Shown: positions 27,140-36,361, numbered from the stretch's first letter. The stretch: DNA of 64,000 nt from Marinobacterium iners (GCF_017310015.1 NZ_CP022297.1:3162001-3226000), one strand, 5' to 3'. The notes: generated by a model from the letters alone, not told the origin. Translations and numbers: made by a program.

Positions 27140-29556
27140 ATCCGCAATCAATGGATGCTGACATGCACGAGACCTTGCTGAAACCCGAACAGTTGCGCCA
27201 TCGCTGTGACCTTGAAGCGCTGGGCATCACCTCAACCACCGATATCACGCCGGACTACTCGGTTCTGGGGCAATCACGGGCGCTGGACGCGATTCAGTTT
27301 GCCATCGGCATGGATCATCCCGGCTACAACATTTTTGTCAGCGGCTCTACCGGCGTCGGCAAACGGGAACTGGTATCCCGCATCGTCAGCGCCGAGGCCG
27401 CCAGCGGTGAAGAACCGAGTGATTGTTGCTACATCCACAATTTCGACCGCCCCAACCAGCCGTTCAAACTGATCATGCCCCGAGGCATGGGGCAAAACCT
27501 GCATGAAGATCTTCGCAAGCTGATTGAAGTCCTGCTGCTGCGTGTTCCGGCGCAGTTTAAAAGTGATGAATATCGTAACCAGCTGCAGCAACTGAACGAC
27601 GAGTTTCAGGCGCGAGAGGAGCAAAACTTCAAGGCACTGGGGCAAAAGGCGCGCGAGTCCGGTATCACTCTGATGCGTACTCCCGGTGGTTATACGCTGG
27701 GGCCAGTACGTGACGGCAAGCTGATGACGCCGGATCAGTTCAACCAACTGCCGGAGGAAGAGCGGGCCAGAATCAAGGCGGCGGTGGACGAGCTGAACGA
27801 GGAACTGACCGAGCTGGTGCATGAGGTTCCAAAAATGCATCAGGAACATCAGGCACGCATCCGCGAGCTGGAGCAGGAAACCACACAGGGTGTCATAGAC
27901 CCGGCACTGAATAATCTCCGGCAGAAATACGGCAGCCATACCGAAGTGCTCGACTTCCTCGATACCATCCATCAGGACATGATTGAGAATGTGGACGACT
28001 TTTTCCCCTCTGAAGAAGAGGAGCGTGCCCCGCTGCACAAACGTGCCCGCTCCGGTAAGTTCCGCCGTTATCAAATCAATGTGCTGGTGGGGCATGAGAA
28101 AAACGGTGGTGCGCCCGTTGTCTACGAGGACATTCCCAGCTACCAGAATCTGATCGGTCGAATTGAGTACGAAGCTCACTTCGGCACTTTGAGCACCGAT
28201 TTCAGTCTGATCCAGCCCGGTGCTCTTCACCGCGCCAACGGCGGCTACCTGGTGGTGGATGCCCAGAAACTGCTCTCCTTCCCTTTTGCCTGGGAGGGCT
28301 TGAAACGTGCCCTGCGCAACCGTGAGATTCGCATCGACCCGCTGGAAAAGATGTACGGCATCAGTGGCACCCGCTCGCTGGAGCCGGAGCCGGTACCGCT
28401 CAATGTGCGCGTGGTGCTGATCGGAGACCGGCGCCTCTACTATCTGCTCAAGCATTACGATCCGGAGTTCACCACCCTGTTCAAGGTCTATGCCGACTTC
28501 GCCGAAGGCTTTGATCGTGACCGCGAGAACCTGCAGGGCTATATCGGCCTGATCGCCATGCTGGTACGTGAAGAGGGTCTGACGCATTTTGACCGCAGTG
28601 CGCTGGAAGCGGTGATCGAGCACAGCTCGCGCCAGATGGACGACAGCGAAAAGCTGTCGCTTAACCGCGGGCAACTGATCGACCTGCTGCGCGAGTCCAG
28701 TTTCTGGGCCTTGCGCCAGGGCGCATCACAAACCGGTCGCAGCCATGTGCAGAAAGCGATTGAGCAGCAGCGCTACCGCAGCAGCCAGTATTCCGAACTG
28801 CTGCAACAGCAGATCGAACGCGGCACCCTGATCGTCAACACCAGCGGCAGCGCCGTTGGGCAAGCAAACGGATTGTCGGTATTCCAGCTGGGCGATCAAC
28901 GCTTCGGCAAACCCAGTCGAATATCGGCCACCGCCAGAATGGGTACGGGGCGCATGCTGGATATCGAGCGTGAAATCAAACTGGGGGGGCCGCTACACTC
29001 CAAGGGGGTGATGATCCTCGGGGCTTGCATCGGTGCCCGTTATGCCCGTAACCAGCCGCTTTCACTCAACGCCAGTCTGGTGTTCGAACAGTCCTATGGC
29101 CCGGTGGATGGCGACAGTGCTTCAGCCATCGAGCTTTGCGTGCTGTTGTCCGCCATCACCGGTTTACCGCTGAAACAGAGTTTTGCCGTTACCGGCTCGA
29201 TCAACCAGCATGGTGAAATTCAGGCAATTGGCGGCGTCAACGAAAAAATCGAAGGCTTCTTTGAGCTGTGTTGCTCCCGTGGGCTGGATGGCAGTCACGG
29301 CGTCATCATTCCGGCCAGTAACGAGCCACACCTGATCCTGAGTGAAGAAGTGGTGGATGCCTGTCGCGAAGGACAGTTTTCCATTCACGCTGTCAGCCAG
29401 TTGGATCAGCTGATTGAACTGCTGTTCGGACGAGAAGCCGGGGCTGCCGACCGTGAAGGGCGTTACCCACCCTCTACGGTAAACGGCATGGTACAGCTGC
29501 AACTGTCGGACTGGGCAGAACAGGCGCGCAAGCTCGCCGCCAAGGGAGATGACTAG
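27127..29556 (+). CDS. Lon-related ATP-dependent protease (YcbZ/LonH-like, long form)
   Basis: An AAA+ protease of about 809 residues. Walker A GSTGVGK is near residue 73, followed by a long inserted helical region (about 130-300), the rest of the ATPase (HRANGGYLVVDAQKL, RVVLIGDRRLYYLL) and a C-terminal Lon proteolytic domain whose Ser-Lys dyad is Ser666 (DGDSASAIEL) and Lys707 (GGVNEKIEG). There is no N-terminal LonA substrate domain. The family is less studied than LonA; substrates unknown. Start candidates are ATG 27127, 27151 and 27163; none has a strong ribosome site, and 27127 fits coupling to the upstream gene. Confidence 0.87.
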   Translation: MDTLNPQSMDADMHETLLKPEQLRHRCDLEALGITSTTDITPDYSVLGQSRALDAIQFAIGMDHPGYNIFVSGSTGVGKRELVSRIVSAEAASGEEPSDCCYIHNFDRPNQPFKLIMPRGMGQNLHEDLRKLIEVLLLRVPAQFKSDEYRNQLQQLNDEFQAREEQNFKALGQKARESGITLMRTPGGYTLGPVRDGKLMTPDQFNQLPEEERARIKAAVDELNEELTELVHEVPKMHQEHQARIRELEQETTQGVIDPALNNLRQKYGSHTEVLDFLDTIHQDMIENVDDFFPSEEEERAPLHKRARSGKFRRYQINVLVGHEKNGGAPVVYEDIPSYQNLIGRIEYEAHFGTLSTDFSLIQPGALHRANGGYLVVDAQKLLSFPFAWEGLKRALRNREIRIDPLEKMYGISGTRSLEPEPVPLNVRVVLIGDRRLYYLLKHYDPEFTTLFKVYADFAEGFDRDRENLQGYIGLIAMLVREEGLTHFDRSALEAVIEHSSRQMDDSEKLSLNRGQLIDLLRESSFWALRQGASQTGRSHVQKAIEQQRYRSSQYSELLQQQIERGTLIVNTSGSAVGQANGLSVFQLGDQRFGKPSRISATARMGTGRMLDIEREIKLGGPLHSKGVMILGACIGARYARNQPLSLNASLVFEQSYGPVDGDSASAIELCVLLSAITGLPLKQSFAVTGSINQHGEIQAIGGVNEKIEGFFELCCSRGLDGSHGVIIPASNEPHLILSEEVVDACREGQFSIHAVSQLDQLIELLFGREAGAADREGRYPPSTVNGMVQLQLSDWAEQARKLAAKGDD

Positions 29557-29601
29557 TCTTGTAAACCTTTCACTCACGCCACAGGCAGGAGGATTCAAAC
29601 G

Positions 29602-32319
29602 ATGAACGCAGATGAGGTGACACAAACCCTTACACTGGGGTCGAAACAATATACTTACAGCAGTCTGAAACAGGCTGCCGACTCATTGGGTGATATCAGC
29701 CGACTGCCCTGTTCACTCAAGGTACTGCTGGAAAATCTGCTGCGCCATATCGATACCGATGCGGTACAGCTTGAAGATCTGCAGGCACTGGTGGACTGGC
29801 AGCATCAAGGCGGCCACTCCGAGCGTGAGATCGCCTACCGCCCGGCTCGTGTATTGATGCAGGACTTTACCGGCGTTCCCGGTGTGGCTGACCTGGCCGC
29901 CATGCGTGATGCCGTTGCAGCGCTCGGGGCCGACCCACAACAGGTCAATCCGCTGTCGCCAGTGGACCTGGTGATCGACCATTCGGTGATGGTGGACCAT
30001 TTTGCCAGCGCCGATGCCTTTCATGACAACGTCAAACTCGAAATGGAGCGTAACCACGAGCGTTATGCATTCCTGCGCTGGGGCCAGACCGCGTTTGACA
30101 ACTTCCGCGTTGTACCACCGGGCACCGGCATCTGCCATCAGGTCAATCTGGAGTATTTGGGTCAGACGGTTTGGCGTGAGGAGCACGACGGCACAACCTG
30201 GGTTTACCCGGACACATTGGTGGGGACCGATTCCCACACCACTATGATCAACGGCCTTGGCATTCTGGGTTGGGGCGTGGGCGGCATTGAGGCCGAGGCC
30301 GCGATGCTGGGGCAGCCGATCTCCATGCTGATTCCCGAGGTTGTAGGCTTCAAGCTCACCGGCGCGCTGCGCGAAGGGATCACCGCCACCGACCTGGTCC
30401 TGACCGTGACCGACATGCTGCGCAAACATGGGGTGGTGGGCAAGTTCGTCGAGTTCTACGGCGACGGTCTGGCGCAGTTGCCATTGGCCGACCGCGCCAC
30501 TCTGGCCAATATGGCGCCCGAATATGGTGCTACCTGCGGTTTCTTCCCGGTGGACGAGGAAACCCTGCGCTACCTGCGTCTGTCTGGTCGCAGCGAGGAG
30601 CAGGTTTCGCTGGTCGAGGCTTACTGCAAGGAACAGGGCCTGTGGCGCAACACAGGCGATGAGCCGATTTTTACCTCAACACTGGAGTTGGATCTGGATA
30701 CCGTAGAAGCGTCGTTGGCAGGCCCGAAGCGACCTCAGGATCGAGTCGCTCTGAGCCAGCTGAAATCTCGTTTTGACGAGTTGATGGCGCTGAACCTCAG
30801 TGCCCCTCCAGCCGATGCAGTGAGCGATCTGGAAGCCGAAGGTGGGCAGACCGCACCGGGCACTCAGGGTGGAGCGGACGTTGAATACGCCGGAGAACGT
30901 TTCCGACTCAATCATGGTGCGGTGGTCATTGCCGCCATTACCTCTTGTACCAACACCTCAAACCCCGGCGTCATGCTGGCGGCGGGACTGCTGGCCCAGA
31001 AGGCCATCAACCGGGGCCTGAAACGCAAGCCCTGGGTCAAAAGCTCACTGGCACCCGGCTCCAAGGTTGTGACCGAGTACCTGCAGGCAGCCGGGCTGAA
31101 TAGCGCACTGGATCAATTGGGCTTCAACCTTGTGGGCTACGGTTGTACCACCTGTATCGGCAACTCCGGCCCGCTGCCGGAACCAATCGAAATCGCGGTA
31201 CGCGAACAGGATCTCACGGTGGCATCCGTACTTTCCGGTAACCGCAACTTCGAGGGCCGTGTTCACCCTGCCGTCAAAACCAACTGGCTGGCCTCACCAC
31301 CGCTGGTGGTTGCCTTTGCGCTGGCTGGTCGGGTGGATATCAACCTGTCCGATGAGCCGCTCGGAACAGACCAAGATGGCAAACCGGTCTACCTGAAAGA
31401 GATCTGGCCCAGCCAGGCCGAGATTGCCGAAGCACTGGAGCGGGTCAACACCGAGATGTTCCAGCGTGAATACGCGGCAGTTTTTGATGGCGATGCTCAG
31501 TGGCAGGCGATTGAAGTTGCCACCGGCAAAACCTATGACTGGCCCAAGTCCAGCTATATACAACAACCGCCGTTCTTCAACGGCATGAGCCGCGAGCCTG
31601 ACCCGGTACGGGACATCACATCTGCTCGTATTCTTGCTCTCTTGGGCGACTCCGTGACCACCGATCATATTTCCCCGGCCGGTGCGATCAAACCGGACAG
31701 CCCTGCCGGTCGCTACCTGCAGCAACTTGGAGTAGCGCAGAAAGACTTCAATTCCTACGGCTCTCGCCGTGGCAACCATGAAGTGATGATGCGTGGCACC
31801 TTTGCCAACGTACGTATTCGTAACGAGATGCTGGACGGGGTAGAAGGGGGTGAAACCCGCCATTTCCCCAGTGGTGAACAGTTGTCGATTTACGATGCGG
31901 CCATGCGCTATCAACAGGACGGACGCGAATTGGTGGTGATCGCCGGCAAGGAATATGGCACCGGCTCGTCACGCGACTGGGCCGCCAAGGGTACGCGTCT
32001 ACTCGGCGTGCGAGCGGTAATAGCCGAGTCATTCGAGCGTATCCACCGCTCCAATCTGCTGGGAATGGGGGTATTGCCGCTGGAGTTTGTCGATACCGAC
32101 CGCAGGCAGCTGAACCTGACCGGCGAGGAAGAGATCAGTCTGACCGGGCTGGATCAGCTCAAGCCACAGCAGCAGCTGACCTTGAGCATCCGCTACCCTG
32201 ACGGACGCGATGTTCAGGCCAGCGTGCGCTGCCGCATCGATACCGGCAACGAGCTGGCCTACTTCCGCCATGGCGGGATTCTGCACTATGTGCTGCGCCG
32301 GATGATCGGCGCTGCCTGA
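29602..32319 (+). CDS. acnA: Aconitate hydratase, AcnA type
   Basis: Isomerises citrate and isocitrate in the TCA cycle. The 905-residue protein has the [4Fe-4S] ligands in SCTNTSNP and GCTTCIGNSG, the GTDSHTTMINGLG and GIEAEAAMLGQP regions, and the swivelling C-terminal domain (AGKEYGTGSSRDWAAKG). The length and domain order are those of AcnA/IRP1 rather than AcnB; AcnD is shorter and usually sits beside prp genes, absent here. A strong AGGAGG site precedes the ATG. Its TGA abuts the stop of the broken chemotaxis gene on the other strand (TGATCA), leaving no intergenic base. Confidence 0.94.
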   Translation: MNADEVTQTLTLGSKQYTYSSLKQAADSLGDISRLPCSLKVLLENLLRHIDTDAVQLEDLQALVDWQHQGGHSEREIAYRPARVLMQDFTGVPGVADLAAMRDAVAALGADPQQVNPLSPVDLVIDHSVMVDHFASADAFHDNVKLEMERNHERYAFLRWGQTAFDNFRVVPPGTGICHQVNLEYLGQTVWREEHDGTTWVYPDTLVGTDSHTTMINGLGILGWGVGGIEAEAAMLGQPISMLIPEVVGFKLTGALREGITATDLVLTVTDMLRKHGVVGKFVEFYGDGLAQLPLADRATLANMAPEYGATCGFFPVDEETLRYLRLSGRSEEQVSLVEAYCKEQGLWRNTGDEPIFTSTLELDLDTVEASLAGPKRPQDRVALSQLKSRFDELMALNLSAPPADAVSDLEAEGGQTAPGTQGGADVEYAGERFRLNHGAVVIAAITSCTNTSNPGVMLAAGLLAQKAINRGLKRKPWVKSSLAPGSKVVTEYLQAAGLNSALDQLGFNLVGYGCTTCIGNSGPLPEPIEIAVREQDLTVASVLSGNRNFEGRVHPAVKTNWLASPPLVVAFALAGRVDINLSDEPLGTDQDGKPVYLKEIWPSQAEIAEALERVNTEMFQREYAAVFDGDAQWQAIEVATGKTYDWPKSSYIQQPPFFNGMSREPDPVRDITSARILALLGDSVTTDHISPAGAIKPDSPAGRYLQQLGVAQKDFNSYGSRRGNHEVMMRGTFANVRIRNEMLDGVEGGETRHFPSGEQLSIYDAAMRYQQDGRELVVIAGKEYGTGSSRDWAAKGTRLLGVRAVIAESFERIHRSNLLGMGVLPLEFVDTDRRQLNLTGEEEISLTGLDQLKPQQQLTLSIRYPDGRDVQASVRCRIDTGNELAYFRHGGILHYVLRRMIGAA

Positions 32320-33167
32320 TCAGGTTCGGAAGTGCACCACCATATCGTGCATTTCCACCGCCAGCCGTGACAGTTCGCGGCTGGCGGCACTGGTCTGGTT
32401 GGCACCGGCTGCGGTCTGGGTGGACAGATCACGGATGTTGACCAGATTCTGATCCACTTCACGGGCCACTTGTGCCTGCTCTTCGGCGGCACTGGCGATC
32501 ACCAAATTGCGGTCATTGATCTGGCCAATTGACTGGAAAATCTCTTCCAGTGCGGTTGAGGCAGCATTGGCCCCCTGCAATGTGCGTTCGGCGCGCTCAC
32601 GGCTGGTTTGCATCGACTGCATCACGTTGTCGGTACCTTCACGCATCGCCTGAATCAAGCGCTCAATCTCCGAGGTGGAAGACTGTGTACGCTGTGCCAG
32701 CGTGCGCACCTCATCCGCCACCACAGCAAAACCGCGCCCGGTCTCTCCCGCCCGCGCCGCTTCGATCGCTGCGTTCAGCGCCAGCAGGTTGGTTTGCTCC
32801 GCCACATTGTGGATCACATCCAGAATCTGACCGATGTTGCGACTGTGCTCGGCAAGTTCACCTACCTGTTTGGCTGTATGCGCCACATCTTCCGCAACCG
32901 CATGGATGTCGGTAGTGGTGATACGTACCCCTTCACGGCACTGCACCGCCAGTTGATTGGATGCCTGCGATGCTTCGGAAGTGGTCACCGCGTTGACGGC
33001 CACATCATCCACCGCCGTGCTCAACTCTGTTATGGCCGTGGCGGCCTGCTGTAACTGATCACTCTGTTGCTGCAGGCCGCGCTGGCTTTCATCGGTCACA
33101 GAGTTAAGCTCTTCCGCCGCCGATGCCAGCTGGCTGGATGACTCCATCAGCGAGCGGATCATGCTGC

Positions 33168-33175
33168 GCTTGGTC
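33168..33175. repeat. Target-site duplication of the IS66 element, copy 1
   Basis: GCTTGGTC, directly beside the GTAA tip of the IS66 element; the second copy is at 37132-37139. Eight bases is the usual IS66-family duplication. Confidence 0.93.
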
Positions 33176-33187
33176 GTAACCAATGGG

Positions 33188-33201
33188 ATGGACTCCTCCT
33201 C
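33188..33201 (+). repeat. IS1111 left subterminal inverted repeat
   Basis: ATGGACTCCTCCTC; exact reverse complement of the right copy at 34588-34601. Confidence 0.92.
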
Positions 33202-33272
33202 ACCTAACCGGCATCTACGTGCCAAAATGGTGAGTGAACCGTCAACCATCGTAAAGATGAGGAGAAGTCCAG

Positions 33273-34310
33273 ATGAATATTATCCGCGTCGGTGTTGATA
33301 TTGCCAAGTCAGTGTTTCACGTTCACGGCGTAGACCGTTATGGCCAAACGCGATGGCAAGGCAAGTATTCTCGCAATAAGTGGCTTGACGCTGTGAGCCG
33401 GAAAGTACCCGTCGGCGCCGAGATTGGCATGGAAGCTTGCGCCTCATCTCATCACTGGGCGCGTGAGCTACAAAGCCGAGGCTATCATGTCAGGTTGATC
33501 GCGGCTCAGTTTGTCAAGCCCTACGTCAAGAGTAACAAGAACGATCGGGTTGACGCGGAAGCGATCTGTGAAGCCATGAGTCGTCCTAACATGCGGTTTG
33601 TTGCCCCCAAGACGGTTGCTCAACAAGACATTCAGGCCGCTCACCGTATTCGGGAAGAGCTTGTAGGGCAGCGGACGGCTAAAGCTAACCAGATACGAGG
33701 ACTGGTTGGCGAGTATGGGATTATTGCGCCAGTGGGCATCCAACAGCTTCGCCGCGCCTTACCAGGATGGCTGGAAGATGCTGAAAACGGACTTAGCGAT
33801 AGTTTCCGCATTCTGCTGAATGGGCTGGCGGAAGATCTCCGCCACCTTGATGACCGCATTCAAGCGCTTGATGATCGGATCAGTGACAGTGTTAAGCAGG
33901 ATCCTGTGGCGAAGCGCTTGATGACGTTGCGAGGCGTGGGGCCGCTTACAGCCAGTGCCTTGTCAGGTGCTCTGGGCGACGGGAAGGCCTTCCGCAAAGG
34001 GCGCGACTTTGCCGCCTCTCTGGGGTTGACGCCTCGGCAGCACAGCACTGGGGGACGTGATCGTTTACTGGGAATCAGTAAGCGTGGCGACAGTTACCTG
34101 CGCAAGCTGCTCGTTCACGGGGCACGGGCTGTGCTACGTCATGTTGAGGGCAAAGACGATGGATTAAGTCATTGGCTGAAAGCCCTGGTCGCTCGGAAGC
34201 ATGCCAATGTGGCAACGGTAGCCTTGGCCAATAAGACGGCCCGCATTGCCTGGGCGCTGGTACATAACGATACGGGCTATGACGAGAGCCTGGCTGCGGC
34301 CAACCGGTGA
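33273..34310 (+). CDS. IS110/IS1111-family transposase (DEDD recombinase)
   Basis: A 345-residue RNA-guided recombinase. The N-terminal RuvC-like domain shows the DEDD residues in GVDIAKSVFHVHG (Asp8), IGMEACASSHHW and KNDRVDAEAI; the C-terminal Tnp domain carries the RGVGPLTASAL helix-hairpin-helix and the region around LTPRQHSTGGRDR with the likely nucleophilic Ser. The frame is intact and a GAGGAG site precedes the ATG. Family members insert DNA as circles guided by an RNA from the element (bridge RNA or seekRNA), which in IS1111 lies downstream of the gene; see the ncRNA entry. Confidence 0.95.
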   Translation: MNIIRVGVDIAKSVFHVHGVDRYGQTRWQGKYSRNKWLDAVSRKVPVGAEIGMEACASSHHWARELQSRGYHVRLIAAQFVKPYVKSNKNDRVDAEAICEAMSRPNMRFVAPKTVAQQDIQAAHRIREELVGQRTAKANQIRGLVGEYGIIAPVGIQQLRRALPGWLEDAENGLSDSFRILLNGLAEDLRHLDDRIQALDDRISDSVKQDPVAKRLMTLRGVGPLTASALSGALGDGKAFRKGRDFAASLGLTPRQHSTGGRDRLLGISKRGDSYLRKLLVHGARAVLRHVEGKDDGLSHWLKALVARKHANVATVALANKTARIAWALVHNDTGYDESLAAANR

Positions 34311-34404
34311 CAGAGCGTTCGGCCGATAGTGCGCTAGCAAGTTAAACAGAGTTTCTACAGAGGTATTCACCACCACGATTGCATGGCATTTTGATTGATG
34401 GCGA

Positions 34405-34560
34405 ACAGGTCGAACCGGCACTGGGAAACCCCTTTAACGGCTAGAGCCTTGAGCTCGTGTAAGCGATTGGGAACCAGTGTGCGAATAGCCCATCAGGGTT
34501 CGATGCCTACACAACGGCATCATTAAAGAGACCGGATACACGTAGGCAGTCGTACCTTAG
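34405..34560 (+). ncRNA. Probable IS1111 guide RNA (seekRNA/bridge RNA)
   Basis: The noncoding stretch between the transposase stop and the right repeat can fold into a stem-loop of the guide-RNA kind. The outer stem is CACTGG (34419-34424) with CCAGTG (34474-34479), with CCC/GGG next, and an apical stem GAGC (34444-34447) with GCTC (34453-34456). The internal loop between them has on its 5' side TTTAACGGC (34433-34441), the exact reverse complement of the DNA beside the right end (GCCGTTAAA, 34606-34614). On its 3' side is GTAAGCG (34459-34465), the IS66 tip sequence; the left flank here begins with the same GTAA. A second stem, GCCTAC (34505-34510) with GTAGGC (34543-34548), encloses ATACACG, which also occurs at the element's right end. 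Boundaries of the transcript are guesses; the folding is by eye. Confidence 0.62.
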
Positions 34561-34587
34561 TCGCGATCTGACAAAGTGCTTGCAAAA

Positions 34588-34601
34588 GAGGAGGAGTCCA
34601 T
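34588..34601 (-). repeat. IS1111 right subterminal inverted repeat
   Basis: GAGGAGGAGTCCAT, perfect partner of 33188-33201. Confidence 0.92.
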
Positions 34602-34629
34602 ACACGCCGTTAAAACGCCCCACTTGCCC

Positions 34630-36315
34630 TTAACTGTACTGCGCCACTTTTTTTGAAGACCGCTCCAACTCAACATTCCAAGGCAGCAGTCGCTCCAGCT
34701 TTTCCAGTGTGTCGGCGTTGGCGATGCGCTCCAGCACATGCCGGATGTACGCCGAGGGTTCCAGGTCGTTGGCTTTGGCCGTTTCGATCAGGGAGTAACA
34801 GGTAGCACTGGCGTGAGCGCCCTGCGGGGTATCCGCGAACAACCATGCCTTGCGCCCCACAGCGAACGGACGGATGGCATTCTCAGCCAGCACGTTGCTG
34901 ATGTGCAGGTCACCCCGCTCACAGTAGCCGATCAGGGTGGGCCACTGGTTCAGGGTGTATTCTATCGCCTTGCGGGTGAGTCCACCCTTCATCACACGTC
35001 CTGCGTTGGCGTCCAGCCAGGTCTTGAAGGCTTCCAGTCGAGGCAGGCTCGATGCCTGACGGATCTGATAGCGTTCGGCCACGCTCAGGTCCTTGATCTG
35101 ACGTTCGATGGCATAGAGCTTGTTGATATGACTGAGTGCCACATCCGCTTTGGACAGCTTGGCCTGTTTGCCTTTACCCGCCGGTTTGGTCGCTTTGGTC
35201 GCTTCGATGAACTTGCGGCGGGCGTGATCCCAGCAGCCGATGCGGGTCAGCTTATTGGCTGAACAGATCTGCGCATAACCGGAGTAACCATCGGCCTGCA
35301 GGACACCCTTGAAGTCATCGAGCAGGCGTACGGGTACCGCTCCGCTTCGGGAAGGATCATAGGCGAACAGGACGGAAGGTTGGCTGGGTGGTCCGCCTCG
35401 GGTCACCCACATCCATTTATCGGATTGGGCAGCCTTGCCATCCTCTTTGAGTACCTGGATCCGGGTTTCATCAGCCTGTAGGTAGGCCGCGCTGTTCTGC
35501 GCCTCCCGCATCAGGTTGATCAGCGGTTTGAACACTTCATCCAGACGGATGATCCAGTGGGCCATGCTGGTGCGACTTAGCTCATGGCCCAGACGCTTGA
35601 ACATCTGCTCCTGACGGTAGAGCGGCAAGCCATCGGCATATTTGGAGGTGATCAGGTAAGCCAGCAGGGCCGGAGTGGCGATGCATTTGCCCAGCGGGTG
35701 TGTCGGGCGAGCCGCGGCCAGGATACGCTCATCACCGTCCTGCTCGAACACCGCTTTTTCCTGCCAGTATTCCAGTACCTTGAGCTGGGCGGGGATGTAC
35801 TCAAGCTCTTCCTTCACCTTGGTGAAGAAGGTTTTGACGGCCCCGGCCTTCTCTTCATCACTCAGCAGCAGCTCGATGCGCTCACGCAGCAAACTATCGG
35901 AGAAGCCGCGCTGACGGCGTTTGGGTGTAGACGCTGCAGCAGGGGTATCGTCTTCAGCAACTTCAATATCGTCCGGGAGCTGATCCCGCAGCTGATCGAT
36001 CTCGGCTTCCAGTTCGGACTCATCGAAGAGGTGGATCTGGTGGGCCGTTTTCTCACTGCTGGCCGCGAACCGCTGGATGCGTTGCAAGCGCAGCATCTCT
36101 TCCAGCAACAGGATGTATTGCTCGCGCTGCTGGAGTTGCCGGTCGCGCTCTTTGACGACCTGATCCCGCTGCTCAAGCACCTGGTTTTGCTGCTCAAGCT
36201 CGTCCTCTTTCGAGGCCAGTTGCTGCTGCAGCCCGGCCACCATCGACAGCAAGTCAGCGGTCGATAAACCGCTGATATCAGGCGTCTTTGAGGTGGTTTT
36301 GGGCTGTGTTTTCAT
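34630..36315 (-). CDS. tnpC: IS66 transposase TnpC
   Basis: The 561-residue transposase of the IS66 element. An N-terminal coiled coil (about 20-85, repeated Glu/Gln/Leu) is followed by the zinc-finger-like and helical region, then the DDE catalytic domain (YLQADETRIQVL, FKGVLQADGYSGYAQIC, and the Glu near LAENAIRPFAVGRKAWLF) and the short C-terminal domain. ATG 36315 gives the normal start; the open frame begins further upstream. The frame is intact. Confidence 0.93.
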   Translation of the reverse strand: MKTQPKTTSKTPDISGLSTADLLSMVAGLQQQLASKEDELEQQNQVLEQRDQVVKERDRQLQQREQYILLLEEMLRLQRIQRFAASSEKTAHQIHLFDESELEAEIDQLRDQLPDDIEVAEDDTPAAASTPKRRQRGFSDSLLRERIELLLSDEEKAGAVKTFFTKVKEELEYIPAQLKVLEYWQEKAVFEQDGDERILAAARPTHPLGKCIATPALLAYLITSKYADGLPLYRQEQMFKRLGHELSRTSMAHWIIRLDEVFKPLINLMREAQNSAAYLQADETRIQVLKEDGKAAQSDKWMWVTRGGPPSQPSVLFAYDPSRSGAVPVRLLDDFKGVLQADGYSGYAQICSANKLTRIGCWDHARRKFIEATKATKPAGKGKQAKLSKADVALSHINKLYAIERQIKDLSVAERYQIRQASSLPRLEAFKTWLDANAGRVMKGGLTRKAIEYTLNQWPTLIGYCERGDLHISNVLAENAIRPFAVGRKAWLFADTPQGAHASATCYSLIETAKANDLEPSAYIRHVLERIANADTLEKLERLLPWNVELERSSKKVAQYS

Positions 36316-36361
36316 GGGCAAAATTATATCAAAAACAGCCCGTTGAAGCACCCAAAACCCG

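Larger units (their letters stand above)
33181..34604 (+). mobile_element. IS110-family element, IS1111 subgroup, inserted in the IS66 tip
   Basis: Perfect 14-bp subterminal inverted repeats (33188-33201 and 34588-34601) bracket a transposase gene, a short 5' and a long (about 280-base) 3' noncoding part. Subterminal repeats and a long 3' noncoding region define IS1111; I set the ends 7 bases outside the left repeat and 3 outside the right, following other members, so each may be off by a base or two. No target duplication is seen, as expected. The insertion point is 4-5 bases inside the end of the IS66 element. Confidence 0.87.

Noticed and set aside
27274..28674. A 466-codon open frame antisense to the Lon-like protease
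   Set aside because: Lacks domain features and lies wholly opposite a gene with Walker and Ser-Lys motifs.
34459..34475. GTAAGCGATTGG as a second IS66 end inside the region
   Set aside because: It lies between the IS1111 transposase and its right inverted repeat and within the folded guide region, with no flanking duplication; read as guide sequence instead.
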